The translations under genes and the position numbers were made by a program. This document shows positions 10,985 through 23,508 of a stretch of 64,000 bases of DNA, piece after piece (position 1 is the stretch's first letter; the number at the start of each line of letters is the position of its first letter). The notes beneath the pieces are model-generated. The model was not told the origin of the DNA. It worked only from the letters and a program-made list of their open reading frames with translations, and searched no databases. The stretch spans positions 38,289,115 to 38,353,114 of the forward strand of contig OX578278.1 of assembly GCA_951217055.1 (NCBI GenBank), in the 5' to 3' direction. Source of the stretch: Gerris lacustris (taxonomy: Eukaryota; Arthropoda; Insecta; Hemiptera; Gerridae).

Positions 10985-12590
10985 GGTTTGTTCCAACCCC
11001 CCTATTTTTACCGTCCTTTGTACCATCCTCGGATCGTTCGAGAATCGTTTAGGACAGGTTTTATACGCATGCGCTATCATTGTACTGTAATATAATCATG
11101 TAAGGTTGGTACAGATTTTGGAATATAATTCGCACCGTAATAAAAACATTCAAGGAAACCTAACAGTTAGGAAACCTTCCTGTTGACATGTGTGACGAAA
11201 TATAAACATTAATCATTGGAGTTTTATTTTTAACTACAGCTTATTATGTAAAATCGGTTCTAATTTAATTTAGAATTTAAATCCAATAATATCTAATTTA
11301 ATAAATTATTTTTAAATCCAGTTAAAAAGTGTTGTATACAGATGATTGTTTACGCATCCTTTTCGATTTTAAGCAATTTTTGACCATCACAATACTTTCT
11401 CTGTAAATACTACGTAAATGAGAAAGTAATATATATATTATATTATTTGAAAGGGCCAAATTTAAATTAAATTTATGCGAATAAGAGGCTATATGTAAAG
11501 TATATTTATAACAGAGCTTAAAGTAAGAGAAGAATAAGTATTGGTACTTAGCTGCTTATATACAGACAACCCGCTAAGTGATCCTCTTTCACGTTCAAAC
11601 TCACAGGACCACCCATGAAATTTATAAATCAATTTAACGCAGCTATAAATCGTACTAAGACGCAAATTTCCTGCCTTCTGCTCGATTCATATGCCTTGAT
11701 TTTAACCTGCAGTTTATTAGATCGAACACAAGTCCGATTTAATAAAACTCCACACGAATTAATAAATAAAAAAGGCCAAATTTTGCCTCGAAAATACCAT
11801 AGCAAATAGTGATGTAATATACTTTGCAACACCCATAGCAGAAAAGAGATATCAATATTTGACAAACAAAAATCAGTCCAACAAAATATTCTCAAATACT
11901 GAATTTAAATTAAGTAAGACTGAATTAAAATACTCTTAAACACATTTAAAAAGTGTTCGACAGGTGATTTTTTACACATCGTTTTCGATTTTCAACAAGT
12001 TTGTGAAAAAGTAAGAAAGTCATAATCTCTTGACACGTCACACGTTACAGGGACAGAGGCATGGGTCGCAAGCAAAAGCCATTTCGCTGAGTTCGGAAGT
12101 CTATCTCAATAAAATAGATTTATTTTGCATCACATTTTGTTTTTGTTCCATTATACTATAGAGATAATATGAGTTTAGATTGACCGTGATCCAAAGAGGG
12201 TTAGTCTTGCATTTTCTTTCAGATACAACTGCATAAGATATAAAATTGTATTTTTTTAAATAATTGTACGTGGTTCTATAAGAGATGCAGTAAAATTACC
12301 AGATCTTTCAACACGGATTTCAAGATTTGACAAAACGTTTACAAAATCCACTATACTTTAAACAGGGCAAATCGTTTATTTACCATGTTATTCGAGTAAA
12401 GCTTTCTCGAGCAGTACAGATTTTATATTTATTTGAGTTATGCTAGCTTGAAGGTGTTTTTTTCTCCTTAATCGCCTAAGTTAGACATTATTTTTGACTA
12501 AGTGTCCGGGTTTTTTATTTAGTCAAAGATTATGATGTTACCCTTGAGTAAACCTTCCAATAACATAATAATAATAAAACTTGACGGCTC
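10985..12590. other. Repeat debris, no gene recognised
   Basis: A terminus-like AGGTTTGTTCCAACC sits at about 10,984. An end fragment of family X (CATCACAATACTTTCT ... ATGAGAAAGTAA) lies at about 11,384-11,437. No exon could be supported. Confidence 0.4.
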
Positions 12591-12595
12591 TGTCT

Positions 12596-12800
12596 TCATT
12601 TTCCACACGGATTTCTCCAAGTTTTTTTTGACGATGTTAGTTGTTTAACGTCGCCTCGAGGTGTTCTGCTGGTGGAACGCCGAGCCTCATAGATCAGGTG
12701 CAGCGATGCGTTGTACTTCACGTGGCTCCTGTACCGGGCCGAGCGACAAAAATCGCCTCGAGCAGTCACGTAGCGCTCGCAGCGAGAAAACGCCACACTC
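12596..12800. other. CpG-rich islet in AT-rich surroundings
   Basis: About 200 bases are markedly richer in G, C and CpG than the flanks, and both strands have open frames. The direct repeat TCGCCTCGAG occurs about 100 bases apart (near 12,650 and 12,753). The minus-strand translation contains a fairly natural stretch (YEARRSTSRTPRGD), but I cannot assign it. It could be a decayed coding exon of a transposable element. Confidence 0.35.
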
Positions 12801-12929
12801 TAAGACCACCTTAACCTCCGTGCATTTTATTTTTAAAAAAAGATTTACGTGCAATAACAATATTCTCAAGTCTGATTATAGAGGGCACAGCCAATTTAAA
12901 AAATCAAGGGCCTTTAAAATATATATATA

Positions 12930-15030
12930 AATATTATTACGCTTCTGCCTAAATAAATTAATATTATAGTTCGAAACAGGTAATTTATTTTGTTTCCTGG
13001 CTATAGAGTATTATAGAACCATTTAGACCAATCAATGACTTGGAACCTGCTGTATTTTTTTATGGATTTCTCGTACTAACATGGAACAGGATAAGAAAAT
13101 GTATATATTTAAAGGAAAATAATAATAGAGAAATATATGAAAGCATAGTTTTTGAGGCTGATCTATGATCTATGGAAGGCTAAGGTTCAATGTTCACCCA
13201 GCCCAGCATTGCTTAAACAAATGGGAAGCTGCTCGAAAGAGTTAGCGCCATCAGGTTTCGGCCTGCAAAACCATGGTCGATACTCTCAGATAGATAAAAA
13301 ATCGAGATGTGAGACATGGTTTTACGACCAACACTTCACACAAACGTGATTGTTCACGTTCACGTGTGTTACACAACCCGGGTTTGTTCTTGTTGAATGG
13401 ACTCATCTTAGTGGTCTGCGTGTTCAGGTGTAAAAGCCCCCCGAAATAAAGATATATGCCACAAGGCCGAGTTTCTATGAAGGAAAATTTCTTGATATCA
13501 ATTGTCGAATGAGGATAAATACCCTAGTACATTGTGAAATACTTTAACACCGTCAGGGTTCCTGTTCCTAGAGGATCTATGGAGGCGACTTCTAGAGGAT
13601 GGTCCGAAAATATCTTAAAAATGACAAATTTTGTCCTTTCTTTCCTGAAAGATGAAACTACTTACTTCTAACTCTTTGTGATTCAGCGCAAAATCAAGTT
13701 ATTCATTTCGAGCAACCTGCGGAAGCCTACGCACTAACTGTTGCACACTTTGAAATACCGAGTAGATGCGCAAAAAAGAAATTGAAAGCAAAATTTTTTT
13801 TATGAAAATAAGGACTTCTTGAGTATTTGCAACAAGTCCCAAGTAAACTCGAATTTTCAAAAGTCCGATGATTTTAATAAAAATTATTAAAGATACAAAA
13901 TATAATATGGATTAAAAAAAAAATAATAAGTAGAAATATCAGCAGGACGGCTTCTAATGAAGCTTGACAAATTATTCATTTGACATTTTAATTCTATTTA
14001 GAATTCCTATTTCCATCCATTAAGACTTAAAATTGAAAAACATTTAAGATGTGACTGACCCAAATCGAAACTATGCTCAACTGCCGTTTAATTTTAAATA
14101 CCGTTTACAGACCTCCTATTAAGCACAGGCGATATTAATATGCGTAAATGCCAGCAACTAAATGTACAGAGGAGAATGCGTTAAACTTATGCAAATATAT
14201 CCGAAGCACGAAGAGGCGTTTAACATTATTAAAAGTCACTTGTCCAATCATGGAAAACATCTTGACTCGGACATTCTAGTTGTGCGGAGAAATTATATTT
14301 TATTTTACATTACAGCTTTTTTTATTCTCTACATATTTTATTATGTAGCATCAAAAATATTTAGAATTGTTGTATAATAATAATTGTTGACGTAAGTAAG
14401 CTTGATATCTCTTTGAATTAGTAAACACGTATGTCAGTAAATTTAAATTTATTTATAAATTGATCGTATTAAGATAACAAAAAACATTCTGATATTGATC
14501 GAAGAAAACCATTTTCATTATTTAGCGTGTATGGTTTATAGCGTCAGTGAATGTACTATGTTATCGAATGTTTGGTGAATAGTTTGTGTGATTAATACAT
14601 AAAATATGAATGGTTCACTATGAATATGCAGGTGCAGGTGCAAAATACTAATAGCTCACTTAATACTTATCACAAGTATAAATTTTGAAATAAAAACAGA
14701 CTTGTCTCGAATTTAAGGGTAGTTTATTACCGGTAAGGGTGGTGTCAGGATGAAAGGTTTAAACCTAATATGATTACCTGAAAGGAATTAATATGCCAGA
14801 CCGACTGTAAATTTCAGTTTAAACTATAGACATTTGATCTATAGATAGATATTTTTTTTTTTAATTTTATTGTTAATGGTTTTATTAGTCAATAATAAAA
14901 TTTCATTCTGCCTATTAAGTTAATTAATTTATGATCCTTAAATTGAAATAGCGCTTTCATATGAAGGCAGTTTAGTTAAATGTTTACCGTCATTGAACTA
15001 TAATGTACAACACCGTAAGTGAATAAACAA
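12930..15030. other. No gene recognised
   Basis: This is AT-rich sequence. A 71-codon frame at 14,162-14,377 ends in a hydrophobic run, but it has no recognisable family and no codon-level support. Confidence 0.4.
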
Positions 15031-15037
15031 GAAAAGA

Positions 15038-15066
15038 CTGAGGATGGCCTTAGGAAGGGTCGAAAC
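15038..15066 (+). ncRNA. Hammerhead-ribozyme-like core motif (candidate)
   Basis: The plus strand reads CTGAGGA, then a segment that can pair GGCCTT with AAGGGTC around AGG, then GAAAC. That order (CUGANGA, stem II, GAAA) is the conserved core of hammerhead ribozymes. No stem III or complete stem I was established, so activity is unproven. Confidence 0.3.
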
Positions 15067-16465
15067 GTCTCGAATAAATTTAACTTTGAATTAATTCTAA
15101 TGTATTTCACACCTTAACATATATCCACACAACTTAACGAAATAATCTAATTACGCTGAATGGGTAATAACGATCAATGAGATTCCCCAATAAAATCCTC
15201 TTTACGGAGACTTAAAACTGATAACAACCAAAGAGTCGTGATGGGTGCACATAATAGCTTTTCAAAATTAATTCCAAAATCCACAAAATTTACTTTTACG
15301 AAGAAGTTGATTAATAAAGTTTTAAAGGGGAATGGAGAACATGCGGAGTCTACGTCGTAATACCAAAACTGTTTTCTAGCGTTAAAGTAGGGTAGTCGAT
15401 GATTTCTTATTAGCAAATTAAAACGGCAACTTATTCATTCCATAATAAATTTATAATTTCTTTATATTCATAAGCTCAAAGTAATGGCCTACGCCTCCAC
15501 AAAGGGCGGATCCGACACTGATAAGGAGAAGGCATAGTATCCTAACTAGGGGGCCAGAGCCCCCGGTTTTAACTTTTAAATAATTCTTGTTCATTTTAGG
15601 ACACACCGTTTGCTTATACATATTTGGGGAGAACAGATTTATACACCCTTCCTAAATCGTTTCAGTGATATCTAAAACCTTACAAAACATGTCATGTTTT
15701 AAACCTATTAGCGAGAAATGCGTATCCAACAATTTTCTGGAGATATAGCTGTACGTTCTGAAACCCCCTTTATATTATAAAATTATAATATAAAAAACGT
15801 TGGAATAAATGAAGGAGACAACTTAAAATGTAGAGTTCGGTCAAATATGTTTATTTTCAAATATAGATAAAGCATGTTTCTCACCTTATTTCAACTGATA
15901 AGTCACCGGTTGAGGAAGGGCTTCCAAGATAAAATTATCATTTAAAACCAGGTAAACAAAAAAAATATATCAAATGATGAGTTTATTATTGGTACAGGTT
16001 GAGAAGGTATAGATGTGAAGATAGGTATCTGTGTTAGTAAATGTTTACTAGTTATAATTCGAAAACCTTCCATGATCTACCTGACAAGGTTAACCTTTCA
16101 GGTTAATGGACATCACCTGACAACAAATTTCAACCCTCTCTTATCTATACTTAAAAACCTTTAGTATTCATAGAGTGTAAAAGATTATAGATAACATAGA
16201 GTGTTAGAGATGTCTTCGGAAGAGTCTTTTTCAGGTTATTGATAAGGAAGAAAAGAGAATATTTACTTATCAAAATAAAGTAAAAAAAAACAGCTGTTAT
16301 CTTGAGTAAGGTTGATTTCAAGGTGAGCGGCATGATCTCTTAAGAACTATGATGATGGGTTATTGATTTTTTTTTTACATGGAAATAAATATCGTATTGT
16401 AAAACTGATTATGTCACATAGTAGAAATTGTAAGCTCTATTCTCTATAACGTAGGTTTCGAAAGC

Positions 16466-16760
16466 CTACCTACCTTACTAACTCTGAGGTGAAACAACCC
16501 GTGGAGGGTCTGGAGTCTAAGCCTGCCAAAGGGCTTATACGGCTATACAGGGTTAGAGTGTCGCTATCAGCTGTATAAACCTTAAAATTGACAGAAGCTA
16601 GCAGTTAGTCGCCACTTCATATATATATAAGCAGCTACGCCCTTATACAGCGATGCTGGGTGATCTGAACACCCAGTGAGGGGTTTCTGGAATTGAATCC
16701 AGAACTGTGGTCATTCATCCAAGATGTGAGTAATTTAGAATTAGAACTGAAGGCTAAAGC
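16466..16760 (-). mobile_element. SINE-like dispersed repeat, copy 1
   Basis: It shares ordered blocks with 35,590-36,050: AAGCCTGCCAAAGGG, then a hairpin-forming GTTATACAACTATA-type block, then CAGCTGTATAAACCTTA, ATTGACA, and near the right end TCC(A/T)AG(A/T)TGTGA. On the minus strand TCTGGATTCAATTCC resembles a pol III B box. A 7-bp hairpin (CTGGGTG...CACCCAG) lies at 16,656-16,676. The SINE nature is inferred. Confidence 0.45.
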
Positions 16761-17151
16761 GTTTTTAACTGATTTGTAACGTAGCGCCGTCTGTAGGGTA
16801 GTCCCATTGAATTACGAAGGGTGTGGTGACTCATTAGAATGACTCACAGCGGACTGGTCTGTGATTTACGTCTGTGATTTTTAAGAAAAATCACAGGTGT
16901 CCGTAGGGCCTAACCAAAAATTTTTGGATACACGTTATTAACATTTATTTTTTACTTCGAGAAAGTTATGCGTTGCAGTATATAGATACTCTTATATACA
17001 AATTAGCAAGTAAAATATGTATATGAAAATAGTTCAAAAAGGCATAGAAATATGGGAATTAAGGGAAAATTATTATGAGACCATTTGCATCGCATTTTAT
17101 GAGATCAATGTCTCACATACAAGGTGCAAGTCAATCAAAAGGTGGTTAGAA

Positions 17152-17155
<4 letters not shown>

Positions 17156-17212
<57 letters not shown>
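17156..17212. repeat. (TA)n followed by T-tract
   Basis: Simple-sequence DNA. The 800 bases to the right show no supported exon. Confidence 0.95.
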
Positions 17213-17213
<1 letters not shown>

Positions 17214-18029
17214 ACTTTTCAATAAATTAAATATTTGCTCATATTATTTACATACGCAACATATCCATGGACAACACATATAAAAATGATAACCATTTTA
17301 ACATTAACCTATAACAAAGAAATTGTCTTCCACCATGGTTTTTTATTTTCCTCAGAATATAATGTCTTCTCGGTACAAATTTCTGAACATAAGCAATGAT
17401 TTATTCATCTGAAATATTAAACAGGTGTTGGAACAGCTCGGCAAAAAAACGATTTAATTTGAGACCCTTTACATCTTTTTAAAACATTTAAATTAAAACT
17501 TAGGTTGCTTTTTATGCGCATATATTTAAACGATAAATTAGGGACTCGATTAATGGATTCTAAATCCATTAATTTTGGAATTTACTTCAGTTTTGTTTCC
17601 CGAGGTTGAGAGTGACGATGTCACGTGTTCAGACGCACGATTATCCGATTTTCTTCGATTCTGGGCACTCCTCCACTCCCGGCGTCATGGAGGCACTGTC
17701 ATAAGGCACCTAACAATTATTATGCTCAACTTTTTGGGAGTTTCATATTTTTTGTTGGGTACTTTAGGAGATACATGTGAGTTTACGCAGACAAAAATAG
17801 TGTTTTTAGCTCTTATAACGTTTATAACTTTAAAAACGTTTACCATAATAACTTGAAACAAACGCCTTATAATGAAACTTTACAGTCCAAACGCAATGAA
17901 ACTACTGCGAAGTCTCAAGTCTCAAGATATTAAATTTTTAAGATTTTGTAAGAGAAAACGGTGTTTCTTAAAAGAAACTTAAAAACCGTATTGCTTCAGA
18001 GCTTACAGGTAACGTAAACTATGTGTTCG

Positions 18030-18330
18030 TTCTGACCGAAGAACGAAAATTTTTTGTCTCCGATTTAAAAACTTCCAAGACAGAAATCCGTTTCAGACAC
18101 CAGGGAACATTATTGGTTCCGTGTCTGCCTGTCACTCAATTTGTGCGTACCAATACATATCTTAAAAACTATTTGTTAATAATTTAATGAAATTTGGAGG
18201 GTAGGTCATATTTAATTCTGTCTGCGTTCTTTACATTTTGCTAATATATTTATTTTGCTAATGATCAATCAAAACAATTTCGACAGATTTAAAAAACGGG
18301 GAGAAAATTAAATACATTTGACAATAATAG
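18030..18330 (+). mobile_element. Foldback family F, one arm
   Basis: It starts GTTCTGACCGAAGAACGAA and shares with the loci at 28.65, 29.35-29.52 and 53.9 kb the order TGTCTCCGATT, AGACAGAAATC, a CAGACA/CAGGGAAC block, ATCTTAAAAAC and GAAATTTGGA(G/T)GGTAGG. The opposite arm is missing. Confidence 0.65.
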
Positions 18331-18678
18331 GTTGTAAAAGCATATCATCATTAAAGTACACGAAGCAGGACGCGAGGAAGCAATGCGCATCACTAATTGG
18401 CAGACTCTTTATTACTCTTTCGTTGATTTTTTAAAGCAAATTGACGGTGGGGGCACTAAAACGCAATTTTAATGGACCCATTGCAAAAAGATGAATTGGT
18501 GTAAAAACGAAATCAATTGTATATTTGTACTCAGGGGGCCCTTCTCTTTTAGTTGACACCCCATATGACGCAATTCCGTTTAGAAAAAGTTATTTAGGTT
18601 TTTTTTAGTTGTAACTTGTAACACATAATATTTAACGTACGTAATGATGACAATGTTTTGTTTTCTTTTTACTTGTTA

Positions 18679-19456
18679 AGGCCGGGCCACACATGTCTGC
18701 ACCGAGCCCACATCGATGACGGCCGTGTGTTGGACAGGACACAGTGAGGAATAATCCTAAGGAAATGTAAGGTGAAGTCATTAACACTTTTCCGCACCGT
18801 GCCCGTACCCGTACGGTACGGACACTTCGACTAGTTGAGTTTATTTTTTGGCGTACACGGTCCTTCATTAATGTATTCAATTATTTGTTTTAATTTTTTT
18901 TTTTTTTCAACTTTATTATTCTTCATTTCATTTAAATTTCTACATAATTATAATTATTATTGAATTAATTTAAATTGCTACAACTTTATTACAATTTTGT
19001 TTCTTTTTTTCTCTTCTTTTTCTTCTCTCGATTAAAATGATTGTAGATAAATTATTGAAGTTAATAATTAATTACATTTATAAATAATTATTTATAAGTA
19101 TATGATTAATAACTTTTTATTCCATTGTTAATAATTACGGTGTATTTTTTGGGATGAGCATAATATTTATTATAAAAGGTTTATTTTTATTTATCTTTCT
19201 TCAAACAGTTTTTTCTAAGCTTTTTTCTAACTAGCATAGGTAACCACAAAAACAATAGCTTAAGTTGGGCTATTAGTGATGATAATACATAATTATTTTA
19301 GTGAATTATTCTCCATATGTGTACTGTTACATATAATCAAGTATTGCTGGCCACTAGATCAATAGTTTTCAAGATTGCAGTAGGGACAAAACAGTGCAAT
19401 CCTCAAAAGTAGTCGGTGTCAGCCGAAATCCGGTGCTGATATGTGTGGCCCGGCCT
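18679..19456. mobile_element. Harbinger-type MITE with TTA duplication
   Basis: The terminal inverted repeats begin AGGCCGGGCCACACAT and are flanked on both sides by TTA (18,676-18,678 and 19,457-19,459), the three-base duplication of the PIF/Harbinger superfamily. Inverted similarity continues about 30 bases. No transposase ORF is present in the 778-bp element. Confidence 0.75.
19356..19404 (+). repeat. 49-bp block repeated at 23,211-23,259
   Basis: The block starts AGATCAATAGTTTTCAAGAT and occurs twice in the window with a single difference. This copy lies inside the MITE at 18,679-19,456; the other sits in the intron of the gene at 21.6 kb. That intron therefore probably holds a fragment of the same family. 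Confidence 0.8.
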
Positions 19457-20301
19457 TTACACGTGTACACAACGCTTAATTTTCAACAAAAATACATTTT
19501 GGTGTGATTTACTTGTGTAAAATCACACGCCCCAAGCGTTTTCCCACCTGTAGAGCCCCCAATTTTCCAACATTGACCGTTTGTTCACAAGTGGACATTT
19601 TATATATTTGTAGAAGTTAAAAGCTACTCTTTATAATATTTGGAACATTAAAAGATATTTAAAAAATCAAAAGCGATTAACTTTATCGTAAAACTAAAGT
19701 TACCTAAGTTCATAGAATGTAAAACGGAATAATTTAAGCAAAATCGGAGCAAAAAAAATAAAGTGGGTCAGATATTACATATTTGCCATTTACTATTATG
19801 GTTTTTGATAGTAAAATGAACAAACTTTCAATTATTCCTTTTACAGTATTGTGGAGTAAATATGTTTTAAATCATTTTCTTAATTTAAAAAAAATAAAAA
19901 AATAAAAAAACCGCAAGTCGTCGTAGTAAACGAGAGAAATGTAAGATTCTATAGTTATTAGTTCATATTATGTTAGGTTTAATAGTCTCTAGAATTAGAA
20001 AAGAAATAATATGAACAACTAGATTTTTAAAAATGTAACTTATTTATTTATAGGGAAATATTATGACAGTAAACACTTTACATTTTTAAAAAAAAAAAAT
20101 TGTTTACAACAAGTCATTTAAATATTTATGTCAGTATTAATTAAGTATTTGCAAGGGAACTTTCAAGAATCATATCAAGGAAATAAGAAAAGAAAAATTA
20201 ATCAAATTTTCCTCACCTCAGTATGGTAAGCTTGTCTGTTTTATCATGTACCCAATAAAGTTAGTTATTTGAAGAATAAGAGCGCTAGTGGAGTTGATGC
20301 C

Positions 20302-20574
20302 AATAGAATAATGAAAATGAATGAATGAATATTTACTTCTCAAAACTAGCTTTCGGACTCACTGCCATCATCCGAACCGGTAAAAAGTAAAGGGAAACAC
20401 CGACATTGAGTTACATAAGAGACAAATCGGGTCCGTTTCTTGTCTGTCATGTGACAACATCGAGATTTTCCTTTACCTTCTTCTGGCACTGATGATGGCC
20501 GAGAGTCCGAAAGCTAGTTTTGAGAATTAAACATTTCTTTTGTGGAGAGGCTTTTCGTTTTTCATTATTCTATT
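20302..20574. repeat. Inverted repeat carrying a hammerhead-like motif
   Basis: The arms share TTCTCAAAACTAGCTTTCGG and, further out, AATAGAATAATGAAAA. The right arm, read on the plus strand, has CTGATGA at 20,489-20,495. A stem follows with pairs G-C, G-C, one C/U mismatch and C-G closing a GAGA loop, and then GAAAG at 20,509. The left-arm copy is degenerate (CGGATGA). Confidence 0.75.
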
Positions 20575-20883
20575 TACAATTATTTTATAACAATTATTGT
20601 TAAAAAAAAAATCAAGTTCAGGTTAGTTATTTTTCGGTTTTAGATTAGTTTAAACTTTTAAGGTTAAGCCTTGTACCTACACACAATAGACGCGCATTCG
20701 CAACCAGGATTTATAAAACGTTTGCAAATGTTTGGAAACTATTGGAAACAAGCCATTCACACTGCCTAAACATTCGATAAACAGTTCGTGAATGTTTGGC
20801 CTTATTTGTTCTTTTACATACTTTAAAAAATGTACTTCAGATGGTTTACTTTTTGTATGATTTTCTATACTATCAGATTAATT

Positions 20884-21151
20884 TTGATCAATATCTCAGG
20901 AACAAGATTTTCCCAGGGATAACGACTTAAATGGTTAGATTTGGACTACATTGTAGAATTGTCTGAACCGTTTTCGATAAATAATTCTTTTCACGTTTTT
21001 GGGGGTTCCGCCCCCAAATTTAGATATTATTCTGAACACCTATCCAAAATTTTATTAAAATCGGTCAGTAGACAACATCAAAATCTTAAAATTGAATTTT
21101 CGCCTCATCACAATATACTCTCTTTAGATATACTGCGTATATGAGAAAGTA
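20884..21151 (+). mobile_element. Repeat family X, 5'-truncated copy
   Basis: It shares with the full copy at 34.3-34.9 kb the blocks CTCAGGAAC, GATTTTCCC, ATTGTCTGAACCGTT, a GGGGGTTCCGCCCCCAAATTT hairpin, AATCGGTCAGTAG and the terminal ATATGAGAAAGTAAA. The pol III B-box segment of the family is absent here. Confidence 0.7.
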
Positions 21152-21584
21152 AAAGTAGATAATTCAAAGTTTGGGCAACACTTATGTTGTACGTGTCAGG
21201 CCTGACATTGCGCAAACCTCTTGTATGCGCAAAATATTTGTATTTGGGGGTCTTATAGTACTTAATGGACTATAAGATTGTTATAGTATTACTATCATAT
21301 TACTGGATTGTTCCAAAGAAACTCGGATCGTAATATCCAGTTAGACAACAAAGAAAAGTTTATTATTTCCACAATTAATGAAGATTTTTTTGTTAGGTTT
21401 GTCAGAAAATATATCTATTAAACTCTTAATCTATAATTCCCTTATAGGGCAATAATTTTCTTGGTTCCCTTGCGCAGAGGTATTGATTGACAACTGGGTA
21501 TAATATTTTTTAATGTGAGCTTATGGCTATATTTTTAAAAATCACTTATTCAATAGTAATATTTTGCTGACTGCTGTTCCACAG

Positions 21585-23508
21585 AGTAATTTAAGGTCAG
21601 GAATACAAATTTTGATAAAAGTCAGACAATTAAGCGGAGTACTGCAAGGCCAGACAGGACGTTCTCTAGCTGTGGCTAGCGTTATCCAGACTCGCGGTTA
21701 CGCAGATTGTGGAGCCAAGGAAGGCAAGAAGAAAACTATGACTATATGCCAGTCCCCACCCAACGAACCTCCAGTCATTCCTCCATACGAATATGGATAC
21801 TGCAGGTAAAAATATTAATAAAATTAGTAGTTGTAAAAAAATTGAGTCAATAGCCAAGCAGATTTTCTAGTCTAGATTTCCTTTTCTCAACATAGTTCCT
21901 CCTTACTATGAACGACTGAAGATACTTTTTATTCTTCTCGTTTATATTATCAATACTTTTGGCGTAACATTCAAGTGAATCGTAAATAAAAATATATCGA
22001 TAATGTATATATTATATATGAATTAAATATATCGATTGTTATGAATAATCGATTATTCGAATACAAATGTTATTGATATTTTGTTCATTCTAATAAAATA
22101 TGGGTATTATAAATACGGGAAATAGATTCCTTTGAGGTTGAGGTTCTGAGTGGCCTAGTCTGTAGCATTACTGCAACTCTATACTTAGTACTCCTAACCA
22201 GTGCTTGATTTCTAGAAATTGAGGTGCCGGAACTACAACCTACCCTCTCTCTCTCTCCCCCCCCCCCCCTGTAGAAGGGGGGTCCGGGGGTCCTCCCCCG
22301 GGAAAAATTTGAAAAATAAACGTTCAAAAACAGCATTTTAAGCAGTTTTAGACATAAACCCTCACTCTTAGTGCAAATCTTAGTGCCGATAATTTTTTAT
22401 TTTTATTTATCAGAGAGAGAGGTCCCGGAACGCCGTTCCGCCGCGTTCCGTCTCAAATCGAGCCCTGCTCCTAACTATTTCCTACTCTAGCCTACATTCC
22501 TCAATCCTATTACATTTTTTCCCCTATTTTGACATTGTGAACTACTTTTTGATGGTTTTATGTTGTAGGCTACCCGGGATACTCTTAACGAAGTTTGGCA
22601 CTCATTTACTTTGTTTCTCATGCCAAATTACTTACTTGGTTTACCCACGCAGTGGCGTAACTACGGGCCCGCATTGCGGGCGGGCCCCCGCAGCCAGGGG
22701 CCCCCAAATCCAATGTACCAATGTCGATGGGGTTCCCCTTTAGAGCAATCTAAATCTTGGATGTAAAGTTGAAGTATATGTAAAATTGAATGCAAAAAAT
22801 TAACTTCTAAATTCAGGATTAGACTATGAGTAATACAAGAAAGTATTGCTGGCTACTAATCAATTAAATAACTAATTATGTTGTAGATTAGCTATGAGTA
22901 GATAAAAAATAATCTGAGAAAGTTTCAGATTATTCACTTTAAATTGATTCATAAAGATCATTAAAAGTTAAAAAGATGAACTAACTTATGGGTTCAATCT
23001 CAAAGCACTGCCATGTTATATGATTAAAACAAATGGCATTCTAAATCCATAAAGATTAATGAGGTTTGAACAAAAAAAAATTCAAAGAGTTTAATTTTAA
23101 AATAATGTCCTATGGTAATTGACTAAAATAAAGGCATTCCAAATTCATAAAGGATGGAAAAAACAAAAAACATTTAAAGTGGTTATCCTAAACGTGTTAG
23201 TTTTATGGGTAGATCAATAGTTTTCAAGATTGCAGTAGGGATAAAACAGTGCAATCCTCTAAATAAGTGTGAACCCCTTGTACTGAAGGGTTAGAGCCAA
23301 GGGGTCAAGCCCTACAAACAATTAAATTTGAATTAACTGTAAAATACTAAATATCCCAGTTAATATAGTTTCATAAAATATTTTTTGTTTTAGAGAACCT
23401 GACCCAGAGCCACCCACTGGTTGTCCAGTCAAGAAGAAAGAAGAAAAAAAAGAGAAAACTGGGCCTTGTTGCAAATCTACCAAGAAACAAGGAGGATGCA
23501 AAAACTAA
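21585..23508 (+). CDS. Small cysteine/lysine-rich protein, probably mitochondrial (5' exon missing)
   Basis: Two exons can be joined: 21,585-21,805 and 23,394-23,508, with AG/GT borders and matching phase (AG + A gives Arg). The first has an acceptor-like TTCCACAG before it and no in-frame ATG near its start, so an upstream first exon must exist; I did not find it. Residues RSGIQILIKVRQLSG...TRGYADC look like a mitochondrial targeting presequence with a cleavage-type RGYA. The mature part is rich in Cys, Pro and Lys: PPNEPPVIPPYEYGYC, then a Lys/Glu run, then Cys-Cys and a final Cys before the stop. The visible part encodes about 111 residues. I do not recognise the family. The 1.6-kb intron holds a hAT MITE and other repeat pieces. 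Mitochondrial location is inferred from composition only. Confidence 0.65.
22043..22058. repeat. 16-bp perfect palindrome centred on ATCGAT
   Basis: GAATAATCGATTATTC is fully self-complementary. Two more ATCGAT sites lie within 60 bases to the left. The same hexamer recurs in the hairpin series downstream of this gene. Confidence 0.85.
22199..22467. mobile_element. hAT-type MITE with perfect 8-bp duplication
   Basis: The ends CAGTGCTTGATTT and AAATCGAGCCCTG are imperfect inverted repeats starting with the hAT-typical CAG. Both sides carry CTCCTAAC (22,191-22,198 and 22,468-22,475). The 269-bp interior has a C-run at 22,258-22,270 and G-runs able to pair with it. It sits inside the intron of the gene at 21.6 kb. 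Confidence 0.9.
22650..22712 (+). mobile_element. Single terminus of a CAGTGGCG-type element
   Basis: CAGTGGCGTAACTACGGG followed by a GC-rich self-complementary segment resembles one end of the hAT-like element at 28.46 kb. No matching opposite end was found. Confidence 0.35.

Noticed and set aside
12596..12930. Overlapping frames in the CpG-rich islet
   Set aside because: Open on both strands because of base composition; no family recognised and no splice context supported.
14162..14377. 71-residue ORF with a hydrophobic C terminus
   Set aside because: It has a true ATG but no recognisable domain and no splice or promoter support; frames of this size are expected by chance.
17575..17856. 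93-residue frame
   Set aside because: No ATG-supported start context and no known domain; composition fits noncoding DNA.
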